From assembly GCA_009760885.1 (NCBI GenBank), contig CM019712.1, positions 26,953,816 to 27,017,815 of the forward strand: a stretch of 64,000 nt of DNA, read 5' to 3'. Positions 47,301-61,100 of this stretch are shown in pieces (position 1 is the stretch's first letter; every line of letters starts with the position of its first letter). This DNA comes from Achatina immaculata (taxonomy: Eukaryota > Mollusca > Gastropoda > Stylommatophora > Achatinidae). The position numbers were made by a program, and so were the translations under genes. The notes below the pieces were generated by a model, which was not told the origin of the DNA, searched no databases, and worked only from the letters and a program-made list of their open reading frames with translations.

Positions 47301-50300
47301 TTTAATTTAATACTGCATGCTGGTGGATTCTGTTTCTTAGATATAACCATAGTCTCTGTCTTTTTGAAATGCAGATAGTTTAATGTGAATCTATATGTAT
47401 ATTTTATAGACTATTCAAAGGCATTTGATTGTGTACAACACCAGAAACCTTGGGAAATAATGGACAAATGGGATTTCCAACACATTTGAAACAATTAACA
47501 TCACTGCTGTATCTAGACCAACAGGCAGCAGTAAGAATAAATGGTAGAATAACAACTGGTTTGACTTAAAACAAGGGGTCCGTCAGGGGTGCATATTGTC
47601 GCCTTACTTATTTAACGTGTATACTGTAAATATAATGAGGAATGTTAGAGAAGATGTAGACAAAGAATATTACGATGCCACAAAAATTTGATGTTATGAT
47701 ATAAGAGAGATTAGATATACTGTCCACAACAAAAAAGGAATAGAGAAACTAATTATGTCAGTCCTTAATAATAGTGAAGAGAAAACCTGTGTCTTAATGT
47801 GAAGAAAACTAAATTGATGAAACTGACAAAACAAATAAGACAGCTGAAATATGTATCAATTAGGAAAAATTGAAAGAAGTGGAGAGTTTTGAATATCTTG
47901 GATCATTACTAATAGTGGAGATACAATGAGATATATTAAAAGGAAGACATCTATCGCAAATCAACAAGTAAAACAACTAAATAATCTATTGAGAGGAACA
48001 AACAGAACTACAAAAATAAGATGTTTAAGAGCATATATCTTTCCCATCGCAACATATGCCTGTGAGACCTGGACACTTAACAAAACAGCTGAGAAACACA
48101 TAAATGCCGTTGAATGTAAATGCTACAGAAGCGTTCTTCAAATATCATGGACACAGAGAAGAACAAATATATAAATACTATAGAGCTTAATATTGAAGAA
48201 GGCTGGCTAGTAAAGAGGATTAAACAGAGAAAACCTAAATAATCTGGTCATATTATAAATCATGAGAATTTAGAGAAGACCGTGTTGGAAGGGTACATAA
48301 TGGGAAAAAAAGAGAGGCAAAGATGGCTGTAAGATATCGTTGACAATCTGCAGTTGGATACATCAGCAGCAGGGCATTTTGCTTACAACCGAGAGGCCTA
48401 CAGGAGAGCTGTTAGGGAAGCAAAGTTCCGCATGAGACATGCACATGACTGACCATAAACTTCTTCTAGTCATTATGTATAAACTAGTAAGAACTGGGAA
48501 CAGCTTTATTAATTAATAGCACTCATTTGTGAAGTTTCAGTGTGAACTTTAATCATACAAAAAACATACAGGACGAAAGAACAGAGAAAGAAGATAAAAT
48601 ATGAATCCACTGAATGCTATGTAAAAAGTAGGAATTGAAAAAAATACAATAAAATAACATTCTTGGAGCACTTAGCTGTGACTTGTAAGACGCTGTGTCC
48701 AGAAATGCGTAATGGTGGAGTGTTGAGAACGTTGAAGCGGAGACTTGTAATGTGTGATAGGTGGGTCGTAAAGCGCGGGGGGGGGGGGGGGGGAAGAGAC
48801 GCGAACAGCAGAAAGGGGAGAAAGAGAGAGAGAGCGGTATAATGGTAATCTAGTCGGGAGAAGGTGGAATAAGTGATTGCAGATCATAATCCTTCTGCAC
48901 CAAGTTTCACTCCTTTCTCACTTGCCACACATGTTTCAAAATTTCCTCATGGCATCAGACTACAGCCCCTATACCATGATTGTCGGAGTGGCGAATTTCA
49001 GATACTGGTCAGCTGAAAATCCACAATTACTGCATTGCTGTACCCAGGTGTTTAAATGGGTACCCGGCTTCTTCTGGAGTTGGGGAAGGAAAGGCAGCCA
49101 GGCGTGATACTGACCATATCACCCTCTAGGTGCTGACAGGTCAAGGAAAATATGAACACTAACACCATATCCCTATGTACCTCTAGGCATGACAGGATTA
49201 CCTTTACCTTTACCTACCTACTGCATGAGAAACCGCTCCATAGTGAACGAGTAGCAGTGTGGTGTGACGTGGCATCACTCGGCGTTATTGGCCCATATTT
49301 TTTTAAGACGAAGACGGGCATCCTCTTACTGTTAATAGCGATCACTATGTGCAGATGCTAACTGAATACTTCATTCCAGAGTTGGCCAATAGAAATAAGA
49401 GACTAATATGATTTTAACACGATGGAGCAACTGCCAACACAACCCGTCAGTCCATGGCCATGATGCGACAAGCATTTCCCAAACGTCTTATTTCCAGATT
49501 TGGGGATATTCATTGGCCGGCAAGGTCACCGGATTTATAGGCCGCAGACTTCTTTTTGTTGGGGTACCTCTAGAATATGGTGTATGCTAGTAGACCACAG
49601 TCAATGCAGACCTAAAAGATCGAATCCGACACTGCATTCAAAATATCCCTTTGAACTTTTAAATGGTTTTATGCGGGAATTTTCCAGACGCCTGGCTGAA
49701 TGTATCAAATGTAATGGCTGGCATCTAACCGGAGTAATTTTCAAAACCTAAATACAATTGTCAGTAATAATAAAATTACCTACTTTTCCGAGTTTGATTT
49801 CACTTTTTTAAAACCAAAAACATGTACGCTGCTTAATTCATTTTCCATTTTTAAAATCGATATGCCGGAAACTGTACGTTAATTATTTTAGTCATTCTGC
49901 ACTTTTTAATTACACAGTTTCTAAGTTTGTAAGTTATCTTTGAGATATTTTAAAATCAGCAAGGAGCTCTAGGAACCAGTGCTGAAAGATCAAACTACGC
50001 GGGGGTGCAGTAAGAGTAAGGGCGCAGCAATACTTGAGGAAATGAGGGTCAATATGAAGACAAGAGACCCGAGGACAAAGAGACTAAGATTCTTATGACC
50101 CTAACACTGATGGCTGTTACTGTGATCTAACACATAAATCCAGTACTGGTAGAGTTAGCAATGAGAAGAGCTGTCCAGTTAAATGATACTTGGCAGAATC
50201 CACAACTAACATATACCTGCTTCTAAATCGTCTTCCAAGACCAGAAGTGGATTTACTATTATTATTGTTATTAAACTGAAATATTTATATATGTTGAAGT

Positions 50301-51067
50301 GTAAACCAATGTATATATATATAAACATAATATAAATGAGTGTATGTTTTTGCGCTGTTACTGTGACGTTCAGTGTGTCGCTTCGTACAAGACAAGAGAA
50401 AATGTTATCCACTGGGTCAAAGCTGGGCCTTCAAAGGTCGTGTCTTTAAATGTGTACTCCAGTCTGGAGATGCTAAGGCCGTACTAGCTTCACCTAAACT
50501 TAGGAAGTGTACTGTAGGCTCCACCACCTACCAAGACTTGGAGACCTTCACATCTGGCAACGGATGTGAGACGTCTCAGTGCCAGAGCGGACAGGTCAAG
50601 GTCATCGAGTCACGTAAGTGTTGCGTCAGTCAGTGCGTTTCTTCTTATATTTGCATCTGCCCGAGCCTTTACGGCTTAGTTTAATAGAATTTAATCTCAC
50701 TTATTTGTTAGTTCCTTAATGCATTTGTCCAGTAAACTGATACCACGCTGACAAGGAAAGCCAGAGAGTTCCACAACAAAACAACGACCAGGTCAAAAGT
50801 CCCATCAAAGTTACATAAACGCGAATGGGAATCGAGAACTCAAGGTATCACAAATGTGATACTATTCACGAGCTTTTTAGTGAGAAACAGGTCAGGGCTT
50901 TCAGGCTCTGCACAGGCCACAGCAGACGTAGCTGAAGATAGCCATAACAGGATGAGGTACTCGTAGTATATGTTATAACAGGCTACAGTTAGGCAACATA
51001 AACTGATATAGTACATGTAATAACAGGTTTAAGCTACGCAACTGATTAAGATATCACATGCATAACA

Positions 51068-51112
<45 letters not shown>

Positions 51113-54100
51113 AAATATCACATGCATAACAAGCTGAAGATATATACAGAGTATTGATATATCTCATGCATGACAAAACAGCCGAAGATATACATCAGTG
51201 ATGAGTGCTGCTATGAGGTACCAAGAAAACGACAGCCCAGCATCTGCTGTGATACTGTTCTGAACATGATGATCAAAGAAGACCCGCTTGGCCATCACCA
51301 ATACCAGCCCACGCGAAAGTATATGAGTATATCAACAACCAGAAGCGGGCTGCTATGTTCTTCAAAAACATTCAAATTCATGAATCTCAATTTGGACGAA
51401 TAAGAGGAATAAGAACGAAAATAATAATAATAAAAGGAACACATAGAACAGAAGATAATGATTTTGGTAATAAAATCTAATTTTCTGAAGTAATATAAAT
51501 CTATGCTGTTTCATTCATTATCATTACTTGTTTGAGCGAATAATTACTGCCCGATCATTTGTTTGCTCTTCTTTGATGCTTTCTATGTTCTTCTATAGCA
51601 ATCCTTGGTTCTTTGATGTTTTATATGTTATACTATAGCTACCCTTGGTTCTTTGATGTTTTCTACTATACCTATCCTAGATTCTTTGATGTTTCTATGT
51701 TCTACTGTAGCTATCATATATTCTTTGAAGTTTTCTATGTTCCTAGGTTCTGTGCTGACAATGCCACTACCCACCTCCAGAAAAATCAATACATTTTTGA
51801 ATTCTCCTTCGCTCCTGAATTAATTTTCATGCTCTGCCAGAATAGAATTTTATGAGAAATTTTGGTAGAAATAGACTATGAGGAGATTACAGTTTCGAAA
51901 TTCTGGTTTGATTAGAAATGGCACATTTAGCTTTTGTCTAAATATCTCTATGATCACTGATTCACACATGCGTGAAAGATGTCCAAGCACTGACACTATT
52001 ATTTTGTGTGAGTCAGTAATAAGTAGGCAGTGACATCTCCAAAACGTGGACAAGTTCACACGATCAGAGAGATGAGAGGACAAATAGCTGATTGAGAATG
52101 TTAGAGCGCCCAGCCTCAGAAACTCCAGTAGAAATGTATTCTGTATTCGCTATGTCAAACGCGTACATTGTATCTGAAGTAGATATATTTGCACTGGTCT
52201 TTTCTAATAGCATAGGAGTATGTTTCACGGCAGATACATTGTATTAAACATGTGATTAATGGTTTCATACAAGTATATTTCTCTGTAAGGCTGCAAAGAC
52301 AGGACCGGACAATGTGTCAGTCTAAATCACTCATGGAAAGTAGCTAACATAACTTTCAAGTGCATCTTTGACGCTTCCTGGGGTTACACCATCGCTCGAG
52401 TAGCTGGTGAGTGGAGTTTGTTTATGTTATATCTTGTTCTTGTTCTATATCCATGGAACTATTTTAGCCAATGCTGTGAAGATGTTGAAGTCCAAGCGTT
52501 ATACGGGATTGGGGGGGGGGGGGGTTACGAACGTTATTTTTTTCAATAACTGATGAAGCAAGAAAAGCAGAGAAAGGTGCTTTTATTCTTATCAGACCAG
52601 ACTGCCATGTAGACAAAGTCCTGGTGCTAGCAGGTTAGCCGTGAGTCGCTGAAGAGTAAATGTAACAGCGTCTCCACCCACAGTTTCAGTAGTATAATAG
52701 TTGTAGTATACAAGTAGACAGTATACATAACCATGTGTGATCATGGCGAGACGCGCGTAGCTGAAATAATAAAGGTAGATAGAGGAGTATGGTGCAGTTT
52801 TAAAAGGCAACAGAAGGAGTGAGTCAGTGAGAAAAAAACGAATAGAAAGTATGAGAGTAAGATGGGAATGAATAAATGAAAAACATAGAACATCCAATAT
52901 TTCGGCGTGAGCCTATTTCGAAGATTGCATACACATGCATACATGGCATATAATTAACAGAAAATGAAAAAAACTATCTTAGTGGGACACTAATCACGCT
53001 CTCACTGCTTTTGAGACCCTTACACTCCTGCCTGGTCACACCTACCGTATCTTCAACCTTGATGTAGTATCCTTATACACATCCATCCCGCATGATCAGG
53101 GACTTCAGGCAGTCAAGTTCTTTCTGAACAAAAGACGCGATCCCTCTATTTTTACGTCTACTATTCTGAGCCTTACACGACTTGTCCTCCAACTCAATTC
53201 TTTTGAATTCAATGGCCCGTACTTCGACCAGATTAGTGATGTGGCCATTGGTACCAGGATGAGCCCCAGCTACGCATGTCTGTTCATAGGCCATTTTGAA
53301 CATAATGTTCTTTGAGCCTATATAGGCCCTTTTCCAGCCTTCTATAGACGCTACATATATGACGGCACTGGGGTCACATCAGTGCCAGAGGAAGACCTTG
53401 ACAATTTCATTAATTTTGTTAATGAATACAATCCTGTCATTTCTTTCACCTCCGATGTCTCTACTACTTCCGCTAACTTTCTTGACATTGCCGTTACTAT
53501 CGGCCCTACCGGGCTTACTACTTCTATCCACTATAAACCTACAGACTCTCACAGCTATCTCTTGTACTCTTCCTCCCATCAAAGATCGTGTAAGGACTCT
53601 ATTCCTTTTTCCCAGCTTCTTAGGTTGCGACGTTTGTGTACTGAGGATGTGGATTTCTTCCGTCAACGCAGCTATCTAGTTCATGTTCATGAACTGATGA
53701 TGTCGTCTTGGAACCACATCAGCCATATATCGCGGCAACATGCCCTCACTCCTAAACCGCACTGTAGCTCGGACAGAGTTAAACTGGTACTCACGCACCC
53801 CCCCCCCCCCATAGTTTGGCAGTTAAGAACATACTATTTCGCTATCTCTATCTCCTCCAGTCCGAGCCTGATACACGTGATCTCTTTAGAGAACGACCCG
53901 TTGATGGCCTACAGACGGGACATGAACATCAGGGACCTTTTAGTTCGAAGTCGCCTTAAGGCGATGACTTTTTATGATACCAGACGTTTGCGGACGTCGT
54001 AGATGTAACATTTGTCCGTTTGTTGTCGCGTCCAGCCAGAGCTGCTTCCCTAAGTCCACTTTATCAGTTCAGGAGAGGTTCACCTGCATTTCACGCAATG

Positions 54101-56045
54101 TTATTTATGTTATTTTGCGAACGTTGTGATATGAAGTATATAGGGTAGACCGGTATGCGTTTATGAGATCGTTTTCGGCAACATCTTAACGAAATTTCTA
54201 AACATTTTTGCCCTAGCAACCACAGGAGAAAACGGGACATTTCTGTTAGTGCCATCCGCTCTTGTTCAGTTGATGTACGATCTCGGAGGGTCCTAGAACA
54301 GCGCCTTATTTTCCAGGCTGGCTGTCTTCCACCCAGCTGGAATTAACAATGTCTTCAGCTTCCTTTAACGTCTTTAGTTTTCTAATTTTTCTCTGCAGTT
54401 TATATTCTACTTTCTTGTTTCTCTCCCCTAGCCACCTTCTCCTTTTCTCTGGCGTCCTATAGGTGTTTATTGCCATTCCGGGTCTTGTCCTTCACTCACC
54501 AGTTTCATATTATCTCGCTGCTTCCCTCTCCTCTCTTCCAACAACAATCTGTATCTCTAGCGCCTTACATATGTTTGTGGTTTCTTCTGTTCGTTCTTCA
54601 TTTATTATCTCTCCCCTTCCTCTCCCCCCCCCCCCGACATCTGCTTTTCTATCGGCCGACACGTGTTTATTGCCCTTCACTTCCCCCACCTCACCTACCT
54701 TCTATCGATAGCTTCTTATTTCCGATTGGCTTCATCTGCTATCCTTTGTGGCCACCGCTCTCTCTATGCCTCGCCAATGGAACACACATTCTTGTATTTC
54801 CTACATAAGAGGATGCCACTAAGATACGTTTTTCATTTTCTGTTAGTTATGTGTCGTGTTTGTTTGTGTATGTAATCTTCGAAAAAGGCTTACACTGAAA
54901 TATTGGATGTTGTATGTTTTTCATGTATATATTCTCATACCTTCCAGTCGTTTTTTCTCACTTTACTCACTCCTTCTGTCGCCTTATAAAACTGCACCAT
55001 ACACCTCTTTCTACATTTATTATTTGAACTAGTTTTAATGCAGTCGCCCTTTTTTGTAGCTGGAATAAGAACCATTTTTTTCATGTACGGTTATTTGACC
55101 ATTTCTTTTCTACACTTTCTAATACATAATGTTTTTTCTTTCTTACTTCGATGGTTAAGATTAATTTATACTTAGGATAGTTGAGAGTATAATCTTAACT
55201 GAACACTGGACGTGTATTCAATTTACTGTCTCAGAATCCCTCACAGATAAATTAACTCCGCATCTTTCTGTACTCGTTACTTCTTGGTCAATGTTCAAAG
55301 TTCAGCCCTGTTTGTCTTAAATCTTAATGTACATTTTCTAAACTAAATTTGCTGATAATGTTCATTATTTGGACTCTCTTCATACTCATTGTTAAATATT
55401 TTAAGATCAATTTTCATATTGGTTTTATGTTAGTCCATGTCTCGGTCATCAGAGGACGTGTCAGTTACACCGTGCTGTCATAGTTATAACTTCAGATGTG
55501 AAATGTGGGACAGAAATTAGAAAAAAAAGCTAAACAAGGACTGTATTTCAGAGAATGAGAAACATATTATGCAATACATCCTCATCACTGAATGTTAGAA
55601 AACGAGTCCTAAAATGCTGTGCTGAACCGACATTATTATATGGAAGTGAATCATGGACAATAGGCGGGTCTGCACAAAAATCACTGGAAGCAGCAGAAAT
55701 GTGGTTTATTAGAAGAATGTTACGAATCCCCTGGACAGCAAAAATAACTAATGAAGAATGTAAGAGAAGAATTCGGGGGACAACAAAAATCGTTTTAAAA
55801 AATAAGAAAGAGAGACAATGTACTTTCATAGGACGTGTAAGAGGGACTTTGAAAATATTGTAACATGAAAAAAATAGAGCGAAGAGGAGCAAGGGGACGA
55901 CCAAGAGAAATGATACTGGACAGTCTGACGGGATGGTGTGAGAGGAGATCACCAACTGAGCTGATGGCCTGCATGAAGGATCGTGTACTCTGGAGAAGCA
56001 TAATAGCCAGCGCAAGTCAGCACGGCACCTGATGATGATGATGAT

Positions 56046-56106
<61 letters not shown>

Positions 56107-58094
56107 ATGACGATGACGATGATGATGATGATGATGATGATGATGGACTCCAAGAGCATGCATCGTGAGTCCCCCAGGGGCATGCTTCGCTGGGAGTGGG
56201 CCAACCTAGACTGCCAGGTTGCAGAACTCATATGGTTGTACTGCCCTGAGCATACAACATTCCAGGCTGGTGAGTGAGTAGAAAGACTGGGCGGCACGAC
56301 ATCCATGCAAGCTGTGCTGAGACTATACTATTCCGACGTCTCTGAGGTTGTTATGAACACATTTTGTTGAGAGAATAAACAGTACACCACCAGAATAAAG
56401 GAGCTATGGTTGAGGAGAGTGATGTATGGTGGGGAACATGGAGTGAGAGAATAAGCTCTCTCTGTAGGCGGAATTGAGGAACCTACAAACAAAGGGACAC
56501 ACACTGTACACACCTCACGTTATTACTGAAAGTGGCTCGAAGTAGATATAAGAATGTCCTTGCAATAGGACGTTTATGAGATCATTCGTATCCTTGGAGC
56601 AAGGGACTTTCTCGATGTGTATTTCATTAGCTAGGACTTTCTCTGTGTGTATTTCATTAACTAGGACTTTCTCGATGTGTATTTGATTAGCTAGGACTTT
56701 CCCGATGTGTATCTGATTTTCTAAGACTTTCTGTGTCTTTATTGACCATATAAACTTCTCTTACAGATACAATTGAAATAGTGAACCCCTGATAAGACAG
56801 TAAACATTACGATAAGACAGCAGATAGTAAAATAAGACAGTAGACAATAAGATAAGACAGTACACAGAATCATCTAATGAATTCTCAGAATGATAAACAC
56901 AAAGGTAGGAGTAGATATATTCGATTATGGTGAATAAATTAAGGAAGTACTACATGACATTTTCTTCTTGACCGCCTGTTATAAGTATATTAGGAACTTA
57001 TATTAGTATGTCTGTACTTTACCTAGAATTATGTGGAAGAAGAAGAAGAAGAAGAAGAAAAAGAAGAAGAAGAAAAAGAAGAAGCAGAAGAAGAAGAAGA
57101 AGATTGATTGACTAATGGATTGATTGATCTTTATTTCAAAAGGGTTAAGAATTGGGCACGCAGGCCCGTCTGACATTCTGCACTTTATAATACATCTTTC
57201 ACTCTATTCCAGACATTCTACAAATATGCTGCTCATGTAACAAACATAATTAACATTGAAGCTGAGAGACATAAAATAAAATATAACATTTACGTTTCGC
57301 TCTTAAACATTCACTCAGTACAGAAGTAACTACATACATATATAAATGACTATCTACTGAAGACACATTTCGGAACTATTCAGAATAAACAATTACCTGT
57401 ATTCGGTGTCTGTAAGAGCAGTTTAAGATAACTTTTAAAAGAAGAAGAAGAAGAAGAAGAAGAAGAAGAAAATAAACTCATATTCTCTTACTTATTATTT
57501 TTCTCAAAGATTTCAACTAATGTTATTGTTATCTGTTTTTATTTCACAGACGCAACAGGTAAGACAAAAATTTCCTGTCCAAAACATTTCATTGCACAGG
57601 TAATTTGGACATATAAATTAGACAGGTATGTTATGAAAGTAAATTAACCCAGAAAATTAGAAGAGAAAAAAGGTAACTTTCAGTGACGATATAAAAAGGT
57701 AAACTAGAAAGTTAAATTATTACAACTTGTTCTTTATTTTAACGTCAGGCGAACTGGACTTGAATATGAAGTCACAATGTGTATGGTCGAAGTCGTACCA
57801 GTGTGATAAAGATAATGTTTACTTTCTTTGAGATGTTAACACGTTGTAGACCACAATCAGAACTGAGCAAGAGCAGAAAAAAAGAAAAGGGGAAGCATTT
57901 GTGGAAAACCCTTGTGGAAGCCCCATGTGCCCTGGGCACTTAAGGTTCAGAGAGAGACATATACCGTTTATAAAGCTAGACGTAGAACTCCGTTATAACT
58001 AATACAAATACATTCACACTTAGTGCAAACGAGTGGAAGCGTTTCACATCCGAGTGCTCTTATTTGTCAGAAGATCACTATTTGAAACAGAGGT

Positions 58095-58159
<65 letters not shown>

Positions 58160-61100
58160 GATTGAATGATGAAATAACTGCCCCTACTGCTTATTATCAA
58201 AATTATTTATTGTTAATTTTTATTAAGATTTGCATTACGGCAATGGCTTACGACATTATATAATGTAAAATTATATAATGTAAAATTATATAATGTAAAA
58301 TTATCTGGCATTATATAATGTAAAATTATCTGGCATTATATAATGTAAAATTATCTGGCATTATATAATGTAAAATTATCTGGCATTATATAATGTAAAA
58401 TTATATAATGTAAAATTATCTGGCATTATATAATGTAAAATTATCTGGCATTATATAATGTAAAATTATCTGGCATTATATAATGTAAAATTATCTGGCA
58501 TTATATAATGTAAAATTATATAATGTAAAATCTGGCATTATAAATGTAAAATTATCTGGCATTATATAATGTAAAATTATCTGGCATTATATAATGTAAA
58601 ATTATCTGGCATTATATAATGTAAAATTATCTGGCATTATATAATGTAAAATTCTCTGGCATTATATAATGTAAAATTATATAATGTAAAATTATCTGGC
58701 ATTATATAATGTAAAATTATCTGGCACTATATAATGTAAAATTATCTGGCATTATATAATGTAAAATTATCTGGCAGTATATAATGTAAAATTATATAAT
58801 GTAAAAGTATCTGGCATTATATAATGTAAAATTATATAATGTAAAATTATCTGGCATTATATAATGTAAAATTACATAATGTAAAATTATCTGGCATTAT
58901 ATAATGTAAAATTATCTGGCATTATACAATGTAAAAATATATAATGTAAAATTATCTGGCATTATATAATGTAAAATTATATAATGTAAAATTATCTGGC
59001 ATTATATAATGTAAAAGTATATAATGTAAAATTATCTGGCATTATACAATGTAAAATTATCTGGCATCATATAATGTAAAATTATCTGGCATTATATAAT
59101 GTAAAATTATCTGGCATTATATAATGTAAAAATATATAATGTAAAATTGTCTGGCATTATATAATGTAAAATTATATAATGTAAAATTATCTGGCATTAT
59201 ATAATGCAAAATTATCTGGCATTATGCAATGTAAAAGTATATAATGTAAAATTATATGGCATTATATTATGTAAAATTATATAATGTAAAATTATCTGGC
59301 ACTATATAATGTAAAATTATACAATGTAAAATTTTCTGGCATTATATAATGTAAAAGTATATAAATGTAAAATTATCTGGCATTACACAATGTAAAATTA
59401 CATAATGTAAAATTATCTGGCATTATAAAATGTAAAAGTATATAATGTAAAATTATCTGGCATCATACAATGTAAAATTATATAATGTAAAATTACATAA
59501 TGTAAAATTATCTGGCATTATAAAATGTAAAATTATATATGTAAAATCTATTTGGCATTATACAATGTAAAATTATATAATGTAAAATTATCTGGCATTA
59601 TACAATGTAAAACTATATAATGTAAAATTATATGGCATTATACAATGTAAAATTATATAATGTAAAATTATCTGGCATTATACAATGTAAAATTACATAA
59701 TGTAAAATTATCTGGCATTATACAATGTAAAAATATATAATGTAAAATAATCTGGCATTATACAATGTAAAATTATAAAATGTAAAAGTATATAATGTAA
59801 AATTATCTGGCATTATACAATGTAAAACTGTATAATGCAAAATTATATAATGCAAAGGTACACAATGTAAAAATATATAATGTAAAATTATGTAATGTAA
59901 AATTAACTGGCATTACACAATGTAAAATTATACAACGGAAAACTATATAATGTAAAATTATCTGGCACTATACAATGTAAAACTATACAATGTAAAAGTA
60001 TAAAATGTAAAATTATATAATGTAAAATTATGTAATGTAAAAATATATAATGTAAAATTATATAATGTAAAATTATCTGGCATTATACAATGTAAAATTA
60101 TATAATGTAAAATTATACAATGTAAAAGTATCTGGCAATATACAATGTAAAATTATATAGTGTAAAATTATATAATGTAAAATTATCTGGCATTATACAA
60201 CGTAAAATTATATAATGTAAATCTATAGAATGTAAAATTATATAATGTACAATTAGCTGGCATTATACAAGGTAAAATTATATAATGTAAACTTATATAA
60301 TGTAAAATTATCTGGCATTATACAATGTAAAACTGTATAATGCAAAATTATATAATGCAAAGGTACACAATGTAAAAATATATAATGTAAAATTATGTAA
60401 TGTAAAATTAACTGGCATTACACAATGTAAAATTATACAACGGAAAACTATATAATGTAAAATTATCTGGCACTATACAATGTAAAACTATACAATGTAA
60501 AAGTATAAAATGTAAAATTATATAATGTAAAATTATGTAATGTAAAAATATATAATGTAAAATTATATAATGTAAAATTATCTGGCATTATACAATGTAA
60601 AATTATATAATGTAAAATTATACAATGTAAAAGTATCTGGCAATATACAATGTAAAATTATATAGTGTAAAATTATATAATGTAAAATTATCTGGCATTA
60701 TACAACGTAAAATTATATAATGTAAATCTATAGAATGTAAAATTATATAATGTACAATTAGCTGGCATTATACAAGGTAAAATTATATAATGTAAACTTA
60801 TATAATGTAAATTTATATAATGTAAAATTATATAGTGTAAAATTATATAGTGTAAAATTATATAATGTAAAATTATCTGGCGTTAATGCTACACACTGCA
60901 GATTATGGTGATTGTGTTCTAACCGTGGTTATGTTTCTACTCAGATCCTAGACAGTTCCTGCCCACGATGCAGATCCCACTTTTCCTGCCCCCACCCTGG
61001 AAGCCAGACCCATAATCCTTGTCTAGTTATTAAATCATCATCCTATAAAAAATAAAAACAAATTTCCCCAGACTTGAAACCCCCCCCCCCGCCCACTCTG

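Larger units (their letters stand above)
44060..48460 (+). mobile_element. RTE-type LINE family A, long copy broken by three insertions (intron 6)
   Basis: The most complete family A copy. A likely 5' part (44060-44330) leads into the endonuclease domain: LLGYNLVSDRILTIRLKGTP, then ETVLIMGDFNV (44560-44616; the GDFN motif of AP-type endonucleases). It resumes near 45320: KQHPGKLYKWLSPDGKTKNQ, IDYILGQRKW, DGDCDTDHELL (endonuclease end, with SDH-like DTDHE), then RFETLMAFNELPTQARDVLI, an RT start ending …QAGF near 46620, then after 47386 FIDYSKAFDCVQHQK, GVRQGCILSPYLFNVYT-equivalent, and the C-terminal blocks CETWTLNKTAEKHINAVECK to the tail at 48450. Insertions are at 44617-45310, 45590-45700 and 46684-47385. 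There are many stops and frameshifts. Confidence 0.85.
56985..57830 (+). repeat. Segmental duplication, copy 1 (contains micro-exon 9)
   Basis: Colinear with 62205-62630 at high identity: GGAACTTATATTAGTATGTC, AATT.GTG.AAGAAGAAG, TTTTTCTCAAAGATTTCAAC, the micro-exon, GTAATTTGGACATAT, TAAATTAACCCAGAAAATTA, TTTATTTTAACGTCAGGCGA. Copy 1 is interrupted at about 57112-57440 by an element missing from copy 2. Confidence 0.9.

Noticed and set aside
55548..56306. 252-codon minus-strand open frame with a poly-Ile/Ser stretch
   Set aside because: It is antisense to the LINE B ORF and its (GAT)n tail.
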